A stretch of DNA of 54,045 nt from DATJFQ01 sp035495555 (lineage in GTDB: Bacteria; Acidobacteriota; Vicinamibacteria; Vicinamibacterales; 2-12-FULL-66-21). A program made the position numbers and the translations under genes. The stretch lies in contig DATJFQ010000080.1 in assembly GCA_035495555.1 (NCBI GenBank), positions 1 through 54,045 of the forward strand, written 5' to 3'. Position 1 is the first letter of the stretch. Every line of letters starts with the position of its first letter. Under the pieces are notes generated by a model that saw only the letters and a program-made list of their open reading frames with translations, did not search any database and had not been told where the DNA came from. Shown here piece after piece: positions 15,111 through 23,300 of the stretch.

Positions 15111-17236
15111 GCGGCTGGTCCCAGTTGCCCGGCCAGCGCCGCCGCAGTGGTCACGGGCTCGCGACAGACGAAATCGCGGCAGACGAATGCCGTCGGCTCT
15201 GACCGCGCCGCCATCGGACGTACGAGAGGCATCATCTCCGTCAGCCCGTCGACGTTCGTGTCGGGCACCACCGGGACGACGACAACGAACGGCAGATAGT
15301 GCCTGCCCAGTTCGGCTTTCAGCGCGAGCGTCGCCGGGTTGGCAGGATCGCCAACGACGATCACCTGTCCGATACCCGCGTGCCAGGCCGACAAGTCAGC
15401 GAGCATGAAGGGAATCACCCGCCCGGCCCGCCCTGCGCGCGGGCCGTATCGCGCCAGCGTGCGCCCGGCCATCTCACGCGCGGTCTCGTCTCCGAGGAGA
15501 TGCGACAGCCTCAGCAGGTTCATTACGGACACCGAGCTTGCCGCCGGCTCGGCGCCATCGTAGTCTTCCTTCAGGCGGAGAAGCACCGCCGGGTCGGTGC
15601 CCGTCGTGCTGAACCAGCCGCCCTCCTCTGCGTCCCAGAACAGCTCGTTCTGACGCGCCTGCAGGTCACGCGCCCAGGCGAGCCACGAGGGATCGCCGTC
15701 ACACTCGAACAGCTCGATCACCCCCCAGATCAAACATGCGTAATCTTCGGCGTACGCATCGATAGCCGCATCACCGTCCCGATAGCGGCGCAGCAGCCGC
15801 TGCTGGTCGCTGCGCCAGAGGGTCGCGCGTATAAACGCGGCGGCGCGCCTGGCGGCCTCCAGCCACTCCGCGGCGTCGGGGCTTTCGGGCAGCACACGCG
15901 CCGCACGGGCGAGCGCCGCGATCATGAGTCCGTTCCAGGCGACGAGAATCTTGTCGTCGAGGTGCGGACGCGGGCGCCTCGCGCGAGCGTCGAAGAGCAC
16001 CTTCCTCGCGCGGCCGAGCGCCGCGACGACCTCGTCGATGGATCTGCCCGTGTCGGCCGCGACCGCGTCCAGCGACCGCGCGCTGTAGAGGATGTTCTGG
16101 CCGGTGAACTCTCCCTGCGGATCCTCGGGCGCGTTCCCCTGCGGTTCGATCCCGAAGCGTGCGCGGACGACGTCCGTATCATCGCCGAGCAGGTCGCGGA
16201 TTTCCGCGTCGGTCCAGACATAGAACGCCCCTTCGCGCTTCTGCGAGCTATCCGGCGCGGGAAGACTGTCCGCGTCTTCGGCCGAATAGAAGCCGCCCGT
16301 CTGCGGGTCGCGCATCTCTCGAAGGACGTACGCAATCGTGTCCTCGGCAACCGCCGCAAAGAACTCCTGCCCCGCCGCCTGGGCGCACTCGAGAAACGCG
16401 ATCGTGAGCTGGGCCTGGTCGTACAGCATCTTCTCGAAGTGCGGCACCCGCCAGGCCGCATCGACGGAGTACCGGTGGAACCCGCCGCCGACGTGATCGC
16501 GCATTCCGCCATGCGCCATGGCGCGCAGCGTAGCTGCGACCGTGTCGAGCAGCGCGGGTTCCTGCGTCCGCGCGTATTCACGCAGCAGGAACAGCAGTTC
16601 GACGGGCCGCGGAAACTTTGGCGCGTCGCCGAACCCGCCATTCCGCTGATCGAAGGCCGAGAGATACTCGGCGGCCGCGTGGGTCAGCGCGTCGGCGCCA
16701 GCGATTTCGGACTCCGCGCGCGAACGTCCGTCGCTGCCCGTCACGCTCTTCAGACGATCGAAGAGTTCCGCGGCGGCAAAATCCACGCGCGCGCGATCCT
16801 CCGTCCACACGCGCACGAGTTCGCGGAGCACGTCGACGAATCCCGGCCGTCCCCACCGCGAAGTCGGCGGGAAATACGTGCCGCCGAAGAACGGCTTCAG
16901 CTCGGGCGTAAGGAAGACCGACATCGGCCACCCACCGCTCCCCGTCGTCGATTGCACGAACGCCATGTAAACGCGATCGACGTCCGGCCGCTCCTCGCGA
17001 TCGACCTTGATCGCAACGAACGAGGCGTTCAGCAGCCGCGCGACCTCGTCGTTTTCGAAGGATTCATGCTCCATGACGTGGCACCAATGGCACGTGGAGT
17101 AGCCGATCGAGAGAAAGATGGGTTTGTTCCCGCGCCGCGCGGTCTCGAACGCCTCGTCGCCCCACGGGTACCAGTCGACCGGATTGCCCGCGTGCTGCAG
17201 CAGGTACGGGCTTCGCTCCCGCGCGAGACGATTCAT
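15107..17236 (-). CDS. YyaL/SPATA20-type thioredoxin-fold protein
   Basis: This is a 709-residue protein, the usual length for the family. The N-terminal thioredoxin-like domain begins with the hallmark MNRLARERSPYLLQHAGNP and DWYPWGDEAF and carries STCHWCHVMEHESF, a CHWC active-site motif, then VDREERPDVDRVYM and PMSVFLTP. The remainder is an alpha/alpha-toroid of the glycoside-hydrolase type (GGFHRYSVDAAWRVPHFEKM, GAFYVWTDAEIRDLLGDD, DDKILVAWNGLMIAALARA). ATG 17236 matches the family start; upstream codons are implausible. The molecular function is unknown. The next gene overlaps its stop. The promoter lies in a 30-bp divergent gap with the ABC ATPase gene. Confidence 0.9.
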   Translation of the reverse strand: MNRLARERSPYLLQHAGNPVDWYPWGDEAFETARRGNKPIFLSIGYSTCHWCHVMEHESFENDEVARLLNASFVAIKVDREERPDVDRVYMAFVQSTTGSGGWPMSVFLTPELKPFFGGTYFPPTSRWGRPGFVDVLRELVRVWTEDRARVDFAAAELFDRLKSVTGSDGRSRAESEIAGADALTHAAAEYLSAFDQRNGGFGDAPKFPRPVELLFLLREYARTQEPALLDTVAATLRAMAHGGMRDHVGGGFHRYSVDAAWRVPHFEKMLYDQAQLTIAFLECAQAAGQEFFAAVAEDTIAYVLREMRDPQTGGFYSAEDADSLPAPDSSQKREGAFYVWTDAEIRDLLGDDTDVVRARFGIEPQGNAPEDPQGEFTGQNILYSARSLDAVAADTGRSIDEVVAALGRARKVLFDARARRPRPHLDDKILVAWNGLMIAALARAARVLPESPDAAEWLEAARRAAAFIRATLWRSDQQRLLRRYRDGDAAIDAYAEDYACLIWGVIELFECDGDPSWLAWARDLQARQNELFWDAEEGGWFSTTGTDPAVLLRLKEDYDGAEPAASSVSVMNLLRLSHLLGDETAREMAGRTLARYGPRAGRAGRVIPFMLADLSAWHAGIGQVIVVGDPANPATLALKAELGRHYLPFVVVVPVVPDTNVDGLTEMMPLVRPMAARSEPTAFVCRDFVCREPVTTAAALAGQLGPAA

Positions 17237-17251
17237 CCAGCCATGCTGACA

Positions 17252-17257
17252 TAGAAT
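17252..17257 (+). promoter_or_regulatory. -10-like element before the ABC transporter operon
   Basis: TAGAAT lies 9 nt before the ATG at 17267; the expected start site is within 3 nt of the ATG. No -35 hexamer or Shine-Dalgarno sequence is evident. Confidence 0.4.
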
Positions 17258-17266
17258 CTCTGCGAC

Positions 17267-18025
17267 ATGGAATTGGCGGTCGAGACACGCGGGCTCTCGC
17301 GGAGCTTCGGCGCGCTGCGCGCGGTGGACGGCATCGACCTTCAGGTGCCGGTCGGCAGCTTCTACGGATTTCTCGGTCCCAACGGCGCCGGGAAGTCGAC
17401 GACGATCAAATGTCTGACGGGGCTGCTGCGTCCATCGGGCGGCGAGATGAGAATTCTCGGGCTCGATCCGCTGAAGGATCCGGTGGCCGTGAAGCGGCGC
17501 GTCGGCGTCGTTCCCGAAGACCTCGCGCTCTTCGACCGCCTCACCGCGGCGGAGACGCTGACGTTCATCGGACAGGTGTACGGAATCCCCGCAGAAACGT
17601 TTCACAGCCGTTCGGCGGATCTCCTGTCGGTGATGGAGCTGACAGGAGCCTCGACGACGCTGGTTGCGGATTTTTCACATGGCATGCGTAAGAAGCTGGC
17701 GCTCGCCGCCGCGCTGCTGCCGGCGCCGAAGCTCCTGTTCCTCGACGAGCCGTTCGAAGGCATCGATGCGGTCGCATCACGGCAGATCAAGGAACTGCTG
17801 CACGGGTTCGTCGCCCGCGGGGGCACGATTTTCCTGACGTCGCACATCCTGGAAATCGTCGAGCGCCTCTCGACGCATATCGGCGTCATCGCCAGAGGCC
17901 GGCTGGTGGCGCAGGGCCCGATCGAGGACGTTCGGGCGGGCGCCGGAGGGGCGAAGACGCTCGAAGAGCTGTTCATCGACCTCGTCGGCGGCGAACGCCC
18001 GGCCGCCGAACTGCACTGGTTGTAG
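17267..18025 (+). CDS. ABC transporter ATP-binding protein
   Basis: This 252-residue nucleotide-binding subunit has Walker A GPNGAGKS (37-44), the Q-loop region VGVVPEDLALFDRLTAAE (Glu in place of the usual Gln), a degenerate signature FSHGMRKKLALAAAL where the canonical sequence would be LSGGQ, Walker B KLLFLDEPFEG and H-loop LTSHI. The Q-loop and FSHGM deviations are common in ABC-2 exporter ATPases. It ends 2 nt before the permease gene, so the two form one export system in the cytoplasmic membrane. Substrate unknown. Confidence 0.92.
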   Translation: MELAVETRGLSRSFGALRAVDGIDLQVPVGSFYGFLGPNGAGKSTTIKCLTGLLRPSGGEMRILGLDPLKDPVAVKRRVGVVPEDLALFDRLTAAETLTFIGQVYGIPAETFHSRSADLLSVMELTGASTTLVADFSHGMRKKLALAAALLPAPKLLFLDEPFEGIDAVASRQIKELLHGFVARGGTIFLTSHILEIVERLSTHIGVIARGRLVAQGPIEDVRAGAGGAKTLEELFIDLVGGERPAAELHWL

Positions 18026-18027
18026 CC

Positions 18028-19707
18028 GTGCGGCTCCTGCGAGCATTCGTCTGGCTGCGGTGGCGCGTCCTCGTCAATTCGCTGGAACGCACCGGCGCAC
18101 GCGACACCCTCGACCGCCTCTCGATTGCGGTCGAGAACATCGGGCCCATCATCGCGCTGCTCCTGCTCGTGCCGTCGTCGCTTGGTATGGCCGTGCTCGG
18201 CGGAGCCGCCGGATTCGGACTCGCCTCGGGTGCCTGGCTCCTGCCGTTCGACGTGCTGCGGTACCTGCTGCTCGCCGCGGTCGCGTTCTCGATCGTCGGC
18301 CCGATCGCGCTGCCCTCTCGCGATGCGGGGAATCCCGTCCGCTACCTGCTGCTTCCGGTTCCGCGGCAACTTCTCTACCTGGCCAACCTCGTCGGAACGT
18401 TCGCCGATCCGTGGATTCTGCTGAGCGCACCAGCCGTGCTCGGTGTGGCCGTTGGCATCCTCATCGGCCGACAGCCACTCGCCGCGCTCGCGGCGCTGCT
18501 GGCCGGCGCGGTGTTCGTGTTCATCCTCGCCAGCACCAGCGCGCTCACCTCTGCCGTCGTGCACCTGCTCCTGCGCAACAGGCGGCGCGGCGAGATCGTC
18601 ATGCTCCTGCTCGTGCTGATCCTTCCCATGTTTGGCGTGATCCCCGAAATGATGCGCGGCGACCACCACCGCGCGCGAGGACGCGCTGGACATGAGCCGA
18701 TCGCGCACGCGCCGACCGCCGTGGACCGGATCACGCAGCGCGCGGCAGCGTTCACTCCGTCGGAGTTGTATCGAGAGACAGGTCTCCGCGCTGTGCAGCG
18801 CCGCGGGGCGACAGCCGCTCCGCTGGTGGAACTACTCGCAATCGGGGTGGGCCTGCAGCTCCTCGGGTTCGCCGCGTTCAGCCGTGTGCTCGATATGCCG
18901 CAGACGCTCGGCGCGCGGCGGGGCGCAGCGTTCGGCGGCCTCTGGAGCCATACGATTCCAGGGCTGACGGCCGGCGCGTCGGCCGTTGCGCTGACGCAGC
19001 TCCGCCTGGCGCTGCGATCGACGCGCGGCCGCTCCATCCTGATCAGTCCGCTGATGCTGCTCGGCGTCTTCGGCACGCTGCTCTACCGCCGTGGAGGAAT
19101 GCCGCTTGCCGGCCTGTCGATTTCCGATGGCCTCACGCTCGCCACCGTCGCGAGCTTCATCGCGATGTTCGCCGTGATGCCGATCGCCGCGAACCAGTTC
19201 GCCGTAGACCGCGCGGGATTCACACGACAGATGCTCTCGCCCCTCGGCGTCGGCGAGCTGCTCGCGGGCAAGGCGGTCGGCAATGCGCTGATCTGTCTCG
19301 GCCCCGCGCTCGTGTGCGTTCTCCTCTCCGCGGCTGTGTTCCCCGGCGGTGAGCCCGCGCTCTGGCTTGCACTGCCGCCCGCGTGGATTGCCACCTACGT
19401 GACGATTGCTCCCATTGTCGCGGCCCTGTCGGCGATCTTCCCCCGAGAAGTCGATCTGAGCCGCATCGGCAACGGCAGCAACGCCCATCAGGCCGCGGGG
19501 TTGTTGTCCGTGCTGGCGCTTGCCGTCTCCGGCGCACCGTCGCTGGTCCTGGTTCTCCTCGCGACACGATGGCTGCACAGGCCTGGGCTCGCGCCCATCT
19601 TCACGCTGGGGTGGTGCCTGGTGGCGATCGGTGTGAGCTATCTGCTCTTCATGCCCGTTCGCCGTCTGGTCCACAGCCGCCTCGAGACGCTCGCGCAGTA
19701 CGCCTAG
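18028..19707 (+). CDS. ABC-2-type transporter permease
   Basis: The 559-residue integral membrane protein starts at GTG 18028. About 10-12 hydrophobic segments are visible, including NIGPIIALLLLVPSSLGMA, YLLLAAVAFSIVGPIALP, LAALAALLAGAVFVFILAS, IVMLLLVLILPMFGVIP and the C-terminal FTLGWCLVAIGVSYLLFMP. The central soluble loop is His/Arg-rich (GDHHRARGRAGHEP). No solute-binding protein is linked, so export is more likely than import. The exact family is not clear, but pairing with the upstream ATPase is secure from spacing. Confidence 0.82.
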   Translation: MRLLRAFVWLRWRVLVNSLERTGARDTLDRLSIAVENIGPIIALLLLVPSSLGMAVLGGAAGFGLASGAWLLPFDVLRYLLLAAVAFSIVGPIALPSRDAGNPVRYLLLPVPRQLLYLANLVGTFADPWILLSAPAVLGVAVGILIGRQPLAALAALLAGAVFVFILASTSALTSAVVHLLLRNRRRGEIVMLLLVLILPMFGVIPEMMRGDHHRARGRAGHEPIAHAPTAVDRITQRAAAFTPSELYRETGLRAVQRRGATAAPLVELLAIGVGLQLLGFAAFSRVLDMPQTLGARRGAAFGGLWSHTIPGLTAGASAVALTQLRLALRSTRGRSILISPLMLLGVFGTLLYRRGGMPLAGLSISDGLTLATVASFIAMFAVMPIAANQFAVDRAGFTRQMLSPLGVGELLAGKAVGNALICLGPALVCVLLSAAVFPGGEPALWLALPPAWIATYVTIAPIVAALSAIFPREVDLSRIGNGSNAHQAAGLLSVLALAVSGAPSLVLVLLATRWLHRPGLAPIFTLGWCLVAIGVSYLLFMPVRRLVHSRLETLAQYA

Positions 19708-19753
19708 GCGGCACGGGTCAGCGCGCGGTACGCGCATTGCTCACCCGTTGGCG

Positions 19754-21235
19754 ATGGCACGATCACTGAAGCATCTCGAGCGCCTCATGCGCGGAACCTT
19801 CGGCCTGTCCGAGTTCCGGCCGGGGCAGCAGCAGGTCGTCAACGCGATGGTCGACGGCCGTGATGCGGTCGCGATCATGCCAACGGGTGCGGGCAAGTCG
19901 CTCTGCTACCAGCTTCCCGCCCTGCACCTGCCGGGCACGACAATCGTGGTGTCTCCACTCATCGCGCTGATGAAGGACCAGGCCGACAAGCTGCGCGAGC
20001 TCGGCGTAACGGCACAGACGATCAATTCGACGCTCACCTCCAAAGAGACCGACGCCGCGCTGGAGGAGGTCCGCGCGGGCGCGGTGGACTTCGTGTTCGC
20101 CACGCCTGAGCGGCTCGAGGATCCCGAGTTCCTCAGCCTCCTCAAGTCCATTGAAATCGATCTCTTCGTGATCGACGAGGCGCACTGCCTCTCGGAATGG
20201 GGGCACGACTTCCGTCCTGCATTTCTGTCCCTCGGTGCCGCGGTCCGGGATCTCGGACATCCTCCCGTGCTCGCGCTCACCGCCACGGCCACGGACCGGG
20301 TCATCGACGACATCGTCAAACAACTGGGTCTAAGAAACCCGGTGCACGTGAATCTCGGGGTGTATCGTCCGAACCTGCATTACTCCGTCGAGCACACCGC
20401 CAGCGACGTGCGGAAACAACGCACGCTCATCGAGCGGCTTCGGGCAATCGAGGGGAACGGCATCGTGTACGTCGCCACCGTCAAGCACTGCGATGAAGTC
20501 ACGCGTGTGCTCGAGACCGAGGGGCTGCCCGTCGCGAAGTATCACGGCCGCCTCGCGAAAAAAGCGCGAACGGACACGCAGGACCGCTTCATGAACGGTG
20601 AACTGAAAGCGATCGTGGCGACGAATGCGTTCGGGATGGGGATCGACAAGCCGGACATTCGATTCGTCATTCACTACGACATGCCAGGGTCGCTCGAGTC
20701 GTACTACCAAGAATCGGGCCGCGCCGGCCGCGACGGCGATCCGGCCGAGTGCCTGCTGCTCTACAAGGTCGAGGATCGCCGCACGCATCAGTTCTTTCTC
20801 GGCGGGAAGTACCCTGGCGCTGAGGCGCTGCTTGGGGTTCGCGACGCGCTGATTCGGGCGGACGCCGCCTCGAATGCCGCGACGCTGGCGGTCATTCAGG
20901 AGTTGTCAGCGCCGGTGCCAAAGAACAAGGTGCGGTCGATTCTCTCGATGATGAAGGAGCTGCACCTCGTACGCGAATTGCGCGGCGCGCGATTCCGGCT
21001 GGTCACCGGCGAGGATATCCCAATCGACCGCCTGGAGGCGGTCGCGAAGGAGTACTCGGACCGCCAGGAAGGCGACCGCGCGAAGCTCGAACGGATGGTG
21101 CAGTACGCCCAGAGCGGCACGTGCCGGTGGAAGCTGCTGCTCGAGTACTTCGGCGAAGGTGTGGCGTTCGATCGCTGCGGCACCTGCGATAACTGCGTCA
21201 CGCCGATCGAGCAGCGTCTCGGGATCGCTGGCTGA
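19754..21235 (+). CDS. recQ: RecQ-family ATP-dependent DNA helicase
   Basis: The 493-residue 3'-5' superfamily 2 helicase has FGLSEFRPGQQQVVNAM (motif 0), Walker A IMPTGAGKSLCYQLP, DEAHCLSEWGHDFRP (motif II and the RecQ aromatic loop), TATATDRV (III), IVATNAFGMGIDKPDIRFVIHYDMP (V) and YYQESGRAGRDG (VI). The RecQ zinc site follows (CRWKLLLEYFGE then DRCGTCDNC). The protein ends soon after it, so the HRDC and full winged-helix tail of E. coli RecQ are missing or short. ATG 19754 is preferred over TTG 19748. It acts in recombination and stalled-fork repair. Confidence 0.93.
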   Translation: MARSLKHLERLMRGTFGLSEFRPGQQQVVNAMVDGRDAVAIMPTGAGKSLCYQLPALHLPGTTIVVSPLIALMKDQADKLRELGVTAQTINSTLTSKETDAALEEVRAGAVDFVFATPERLEDPEFLSLLKSIEIDLFVIDEAHCLSEWGHDFRPAFLSLGAAVRDLGHPPVLALTATATDRVIDDIVKQLGLRNPVHVNLGVYRPNLHYSVEHTASDVRKQRTLIERLRAIEGNGIVYVATVKHCDEVTRVLETEGLPVAKYHGRLAKKARTDTQDRFMNGELKAIVATNAFGMGIDKPDIRFVIHYDMPGSLESYYQESGRAGRDGDPAECLLLYKVEDRRTHQFFLGGKYPGAEALLGVRDALIRADAASNAATLAVIQELSAPVPKNKVRSILSMMKELHLVRELRGARFRLVTGEDIPIDRLEAVAKEYSDRQEGDRAKLERMVQYAQSGTCRWKLLLEYFGEGVAFDRCGTCDNCVTPIEQRLGIAG

Positions 21236-21264
21236 GAACGCCCGGAACCCCCACTCGATCGTCT

Positions 21265-21741
21265 CTACAACTGAAAGCGGCGCTCCGCCCACCACCACGC
21301 GGCGAGCGCGGTGCCGAAGAACGCCACGCCGACGAGATACGTCGAGAGCGATGGCGTCGGCGGTGCGGGCGCACGCGCACCCGCGTGCGCCACGAATTCC
21401 AGCGCACTCGATGCGGCCGATGCGACGGAGGCGACGTTGAGCAGCGCCGCAACGCCGCCGATCACGATGAGCAGCCCCAACGCGAGCAGCGCGTTGAAGA
21501 CACGGTCGACCTGCTGCTCGGACTTCCACCGTTCGCTGCGGATACGCGAGGCGACCGCCGCGGTGAACCGCGCGGGGGCCGGAGGCGACGGGCGCGCGGC
21601 CAGCCGCGTTTCGATCCGGCGCGCGCCGGCCAGCGCCGACGCACAACGTACACAGCCTTCCACGTGGTCCCGGAACCGGTCGCTGGCCGGCTCTCCGGCG
21701 GCGACCGCTTCGATTTGATCGTCGGCTTGCGCGCACGTCAT
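21265..21741 (-). CDS. Zinc-finger anti-sigma factor
   Basis: This 158-residue membrane protein has an N-terminal anti-sigma zinc motif: Cys3, His26, Cys30 and Cys33 (DHVEGCVRC), the HxxxCxxC signature that binds ECF sigma factors. One TM segment is at about 85-103 (LLALGLLIVIGGVAALL) and another near the C-terminus (STYLVGVAFFGTALAAWWW). It starts 19 nt after the sigma gene and is expected to hold that sigma factor at the membrane until a signal releases it. The signal is not known. The gene is convergent with recQ. Confidence 0.88.
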   Translation of the reverse strand: MTCAQADDQIEAVAAGEPASDRFRDHVEGCVRCASALAGARRIETRLAARPSPPAPARFTAAVASRIRSERWKSEQQVDRVFNALLALGLLIVIGGVAALLNVASVASAASSALEFVAHAGARAPAPPTPSLSTYLVGVAFFGTALAAWWWAERRFQL

Positions 21742-21760
21742 CGCTGAATCAGCCCGATGG

Positions 21761-22300
21761 TCACGATTCCTCGAGCAGCTCCCGGAGCTGTCGTTTCGCG
21801 CGGTACAGATGCGTCTTCACCGTGCCGAGTGGGATGCCCAGCGCCTCGGCCAGCGCCTCGTACTGCACGCCGTGCAGATGATGCGCGGCGATCAGCACGC
21901 GATACTGTTCCGGCAATCTGGCAATGGCCTTCTCCAGCCGATCGTGCAGCTCCATGTCGCCAAACGCCGAATCGTCCCGCCGCAGCTCGATCGGCCGCCC
22001 GCCGCGGTCATCGTCCAGCGAGACCTCGCGAGGACGCCGGGTATTCGCCTGCGAGCAGACGTTCATGACGATGCGATAGATCCACGTCGACAGTCTGGCC
22101 TCTCCTCGAAAATACGGCAGGCCGCGGTGGACCTTGAGAAAGACGTCCTGTGCCAGATCCTCCACCTGCGACCGGTCGCGCGCGAGACGCCAGACCATCC
22201 CATACACCAGGTCCTTGCAGGCGTCGACGAGCTCCGCGAACGCGCGCTCGTCGCCCGTCCGGCAGCGCTCGATGAGCGCGCGTTCGGCGTCCTGCTCCAT
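21761..22300 (-). CDS. ECF-family RNA polymerase sigma factor
   Basis: This 179-residue protein has only sigma regions 2 and 4. Region 2 spans about 20-90 (AFAELVDACKDLVYGMVWRL, VEDLAQDVFLKVHRGLPYF, STWIYRIVMNVCSQ). Region 4 spans about 118-172 (LEKAIARLPEQYRVLIAAHH and a helix-turn-helix YEALAEALGIPLGTVKTHLYRAKRQL, here in two stretches). It forms an operon with the anti-sigma gene. A likely autoregulated promoter (see 22336-22366) lies 36 nt upstream of its ATG. Confidence 0.93.
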   Translation of the reverse strand: MEQDAERALIERCRTGDERAFAELVDACKDLVYGMVWRLARDRSQVEDLAQDVFLKVHRGLPYFRGEARLSTWIYRIVMNVCSQANTRRPREVSLDDDRGGRPIELRRDDSAFGDMELHDRLEKAIARLPEQYRVLIAAHHLHGVQYEALAEALGIPLGTVKTHLYRAKRQLRELLEES

Positions 22301-22335
22301 CTCAATCGGATTGCGCCCGGACGGCCATCGGGATG

Positions 22336-22366
22336 ATTAGAGCGCCGGCACAGACGGATTGTTTCA
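22336..22366 (-). promoter_or_regulatory. Putative ECF promoter of the sigma/anti-sigma operon
   Basis: On the minus strand TGAAAC (22361-22366) is followed after 19 nt by TCTAAT (22336-22341), an ECF-type -35/-10 pair. The identical pair with identical spacing points the other way at 22376-22406. Confidence 0.6.
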
Positions 22367-22375
22367 CACCCCTGC

Positions 22376-22406
22376 TGAAACAATGCCGCTCGGCCGGCAG
22401 TCTAAT
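22376..22406 (+). promoter_or_regulatory. Putative ECF promoter of the divergent membrane protein gene
   Basis: TGAAAC (22376-22381), 19 nt, TCTAAT (22401-22406). The two -35 elements of the divergent pair form the inverted repeat GTTTCA-N9-TGAAAC at 22361-22381. The gene start is 24 nt beyond the -10. Confidence 0.6.
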
Positions 22407-22430
22407 TGACACTGACGGCCAGGAGGGCTC

Positions 22431-22907
22431 GTGAACGATTTCACTGTAGGCATCCTCATCCTGTTGACCGTGATCAGCGCCATGTCGCTCATCGCGATCA
22501 CCTTGCTGGGGCATCAGCGGCTGCGGGAACTGGCGATCAAGGAGCGCATTGCCATGATCGAGCGCGGATTACTGCCGGCACCGGAAGCGGATCCGGCTCG
22601 ATTCGAGCGGGCGATGCTGCTCGCGTATGCCGCGAGACGCGGCTCGAGCCCGAAGAGCGCACGCTACCGGACGCTGGGAGTGATGCTGATGGGACTTGGC
22701 GGGGCGTTGTTCCTGCTCATCGCCTTTGCGGCCGGAATGCCGGCAACGGCATTCGGCGTAGCCGGAGGCATTTTCGTACTCGGCATCGCCGCGTACATCA
22801 ACGGGTCTCTGATTGCGCGGGATGGGGCGGAACCGGCGCCTCTCACGTCGACCCCCACCGCTACGCCCCCGCTCACGCCTCCACCACCCGACAATATCGC
22901 GCCATAG
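22431..22907 (+). CDS. Small membrane protein (DUF6249-like)
   Basis: The protein has 158 residues from GTG 22431, preceded by Shine-Dalgarno AGGAGGG at 22421. TM1 is VGILILLTVISAMSLIAITLL, followed by a helical stretch LRELAIKERIAMIERGLLP that is characteristic of DUF6249-type proteins, and two more TM segments (LGVMLMGLGGALFLLIAFAAG and FGVAGGIFVLGIAAYING). The tail is Pro/Thr-rich (TPTATPPLTPPPPD). It is divergent from the sigma/anti-sigma operon, shares its promoter architecture and is therefore a candidate regulon member. Function unknown. Confidence 0.82.
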   Translation: MNDFTVGILILLTVISAMSLIAITLLGHQRLRELAIKERIAMIERGLLPAPEADPARFERAMLLAYAARRGSSPKSARYRTLGVMLMGLGGALFLLIAFAAGMPATAFGVAGGIFVLGIAAYINGSLIARDGAEPAPLTSTPTATPPLTPPPPDNIAP

Positions 22908-22981
22908 CTGAACCTTTTTACTCGCGTGTATCACGCGCTACTCACTTTCCACATCGCACGAGGTAACCAACTCCACAATAG

Positions 22982-23002
22982 GCCGCCTTCTGGCGGCTTT
23001 TT
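22982..23002 (+). terminator. Intrinsic terminator of the 22431 gene
   Basis: GCCGCC-TTCT-GGCGGC stem-loop followed by TTTTT, 75 nt after the stop codon. Confidence 0.9.
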
Positions 23003-23220
23003 GTCCGTTCCCACCTCTTTGTGACGGTGGCATCACGGTTGCTTTTTAACGAGGCGTCCGGTCGCTACGGTGGCCGGGCCCGCCGCCCAGGTGTTCTGCC
23101 AGGGCAACCGCCCCGCCACCACACCCTGCCAACAGGCTGCAGGGAGCGTCTTCGGACCTCCCTGTCCTGCCATCCTGATAGCGCCAAAAGAGTGAAAGGG
23201 TAACGCGCCCTATTTGAAAC
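23003..23220. other. Intergenic region with a stable UUCG hairpin, no gene recognised
   Basis: Between the terminator and the heptad array. CAGGGAG at 23140-23146 pairs with CTCCCTG at 23158-23164, and inside it GTC-TTCG-GAC closes a UUCG tetraloop. Flanking GC-rich blocks can also pair. No frame has convincing coding character and no T-tract follows the hairpin. It could be a structured leader, a small RNA or an inactive remnant. Confidence 0.35.
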
Positions 23221-23297
23221 TGCGACTGCGACTGGTAACTTCGAACTGGCAACTGGCAACTGGCAACTGGCAACTGGTGACTGGTGACTGGTGACTG
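23221..23297. repeat. Heptad repeat, ACTGGYR (CCAGT) family
   Basis: Tandem 7-nt units include four near-perfect ACTGGCA copies followed by three ACTGGTG copies; the start codon of the oxidoreductase gene is only 3 nt beyond the array. Confidence 0.9.
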
Positions 23298-23300
23298 TCG

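Noticed and set aside
15299..17254. Plus-strand open frame of 651 codons
   Set aside because: It is antisense to the YyaL-type gene, which has an intact CHWC motif and family-typical start. No protein features are seen in the shadow.
23100..23220. Possible signal recognition particle RNA on the minus strand
   Set aside because: A stretch reads GGTCCGAAGACGC...GCAGCC, similar to the SRP core GGTCCGGAAGGAAGCAGCC, but the conserved GGAA tetraloop and internal loop are absent and the spacing is wrong. A covariance-model search would settle it.
23221..23297. CRISPR-like appearance of the tandem repeats
   Set aside because: Units are 7 nt, contiguous, degenerate and without spacers, and no cas gene is present. 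The same applies to the other arrays.
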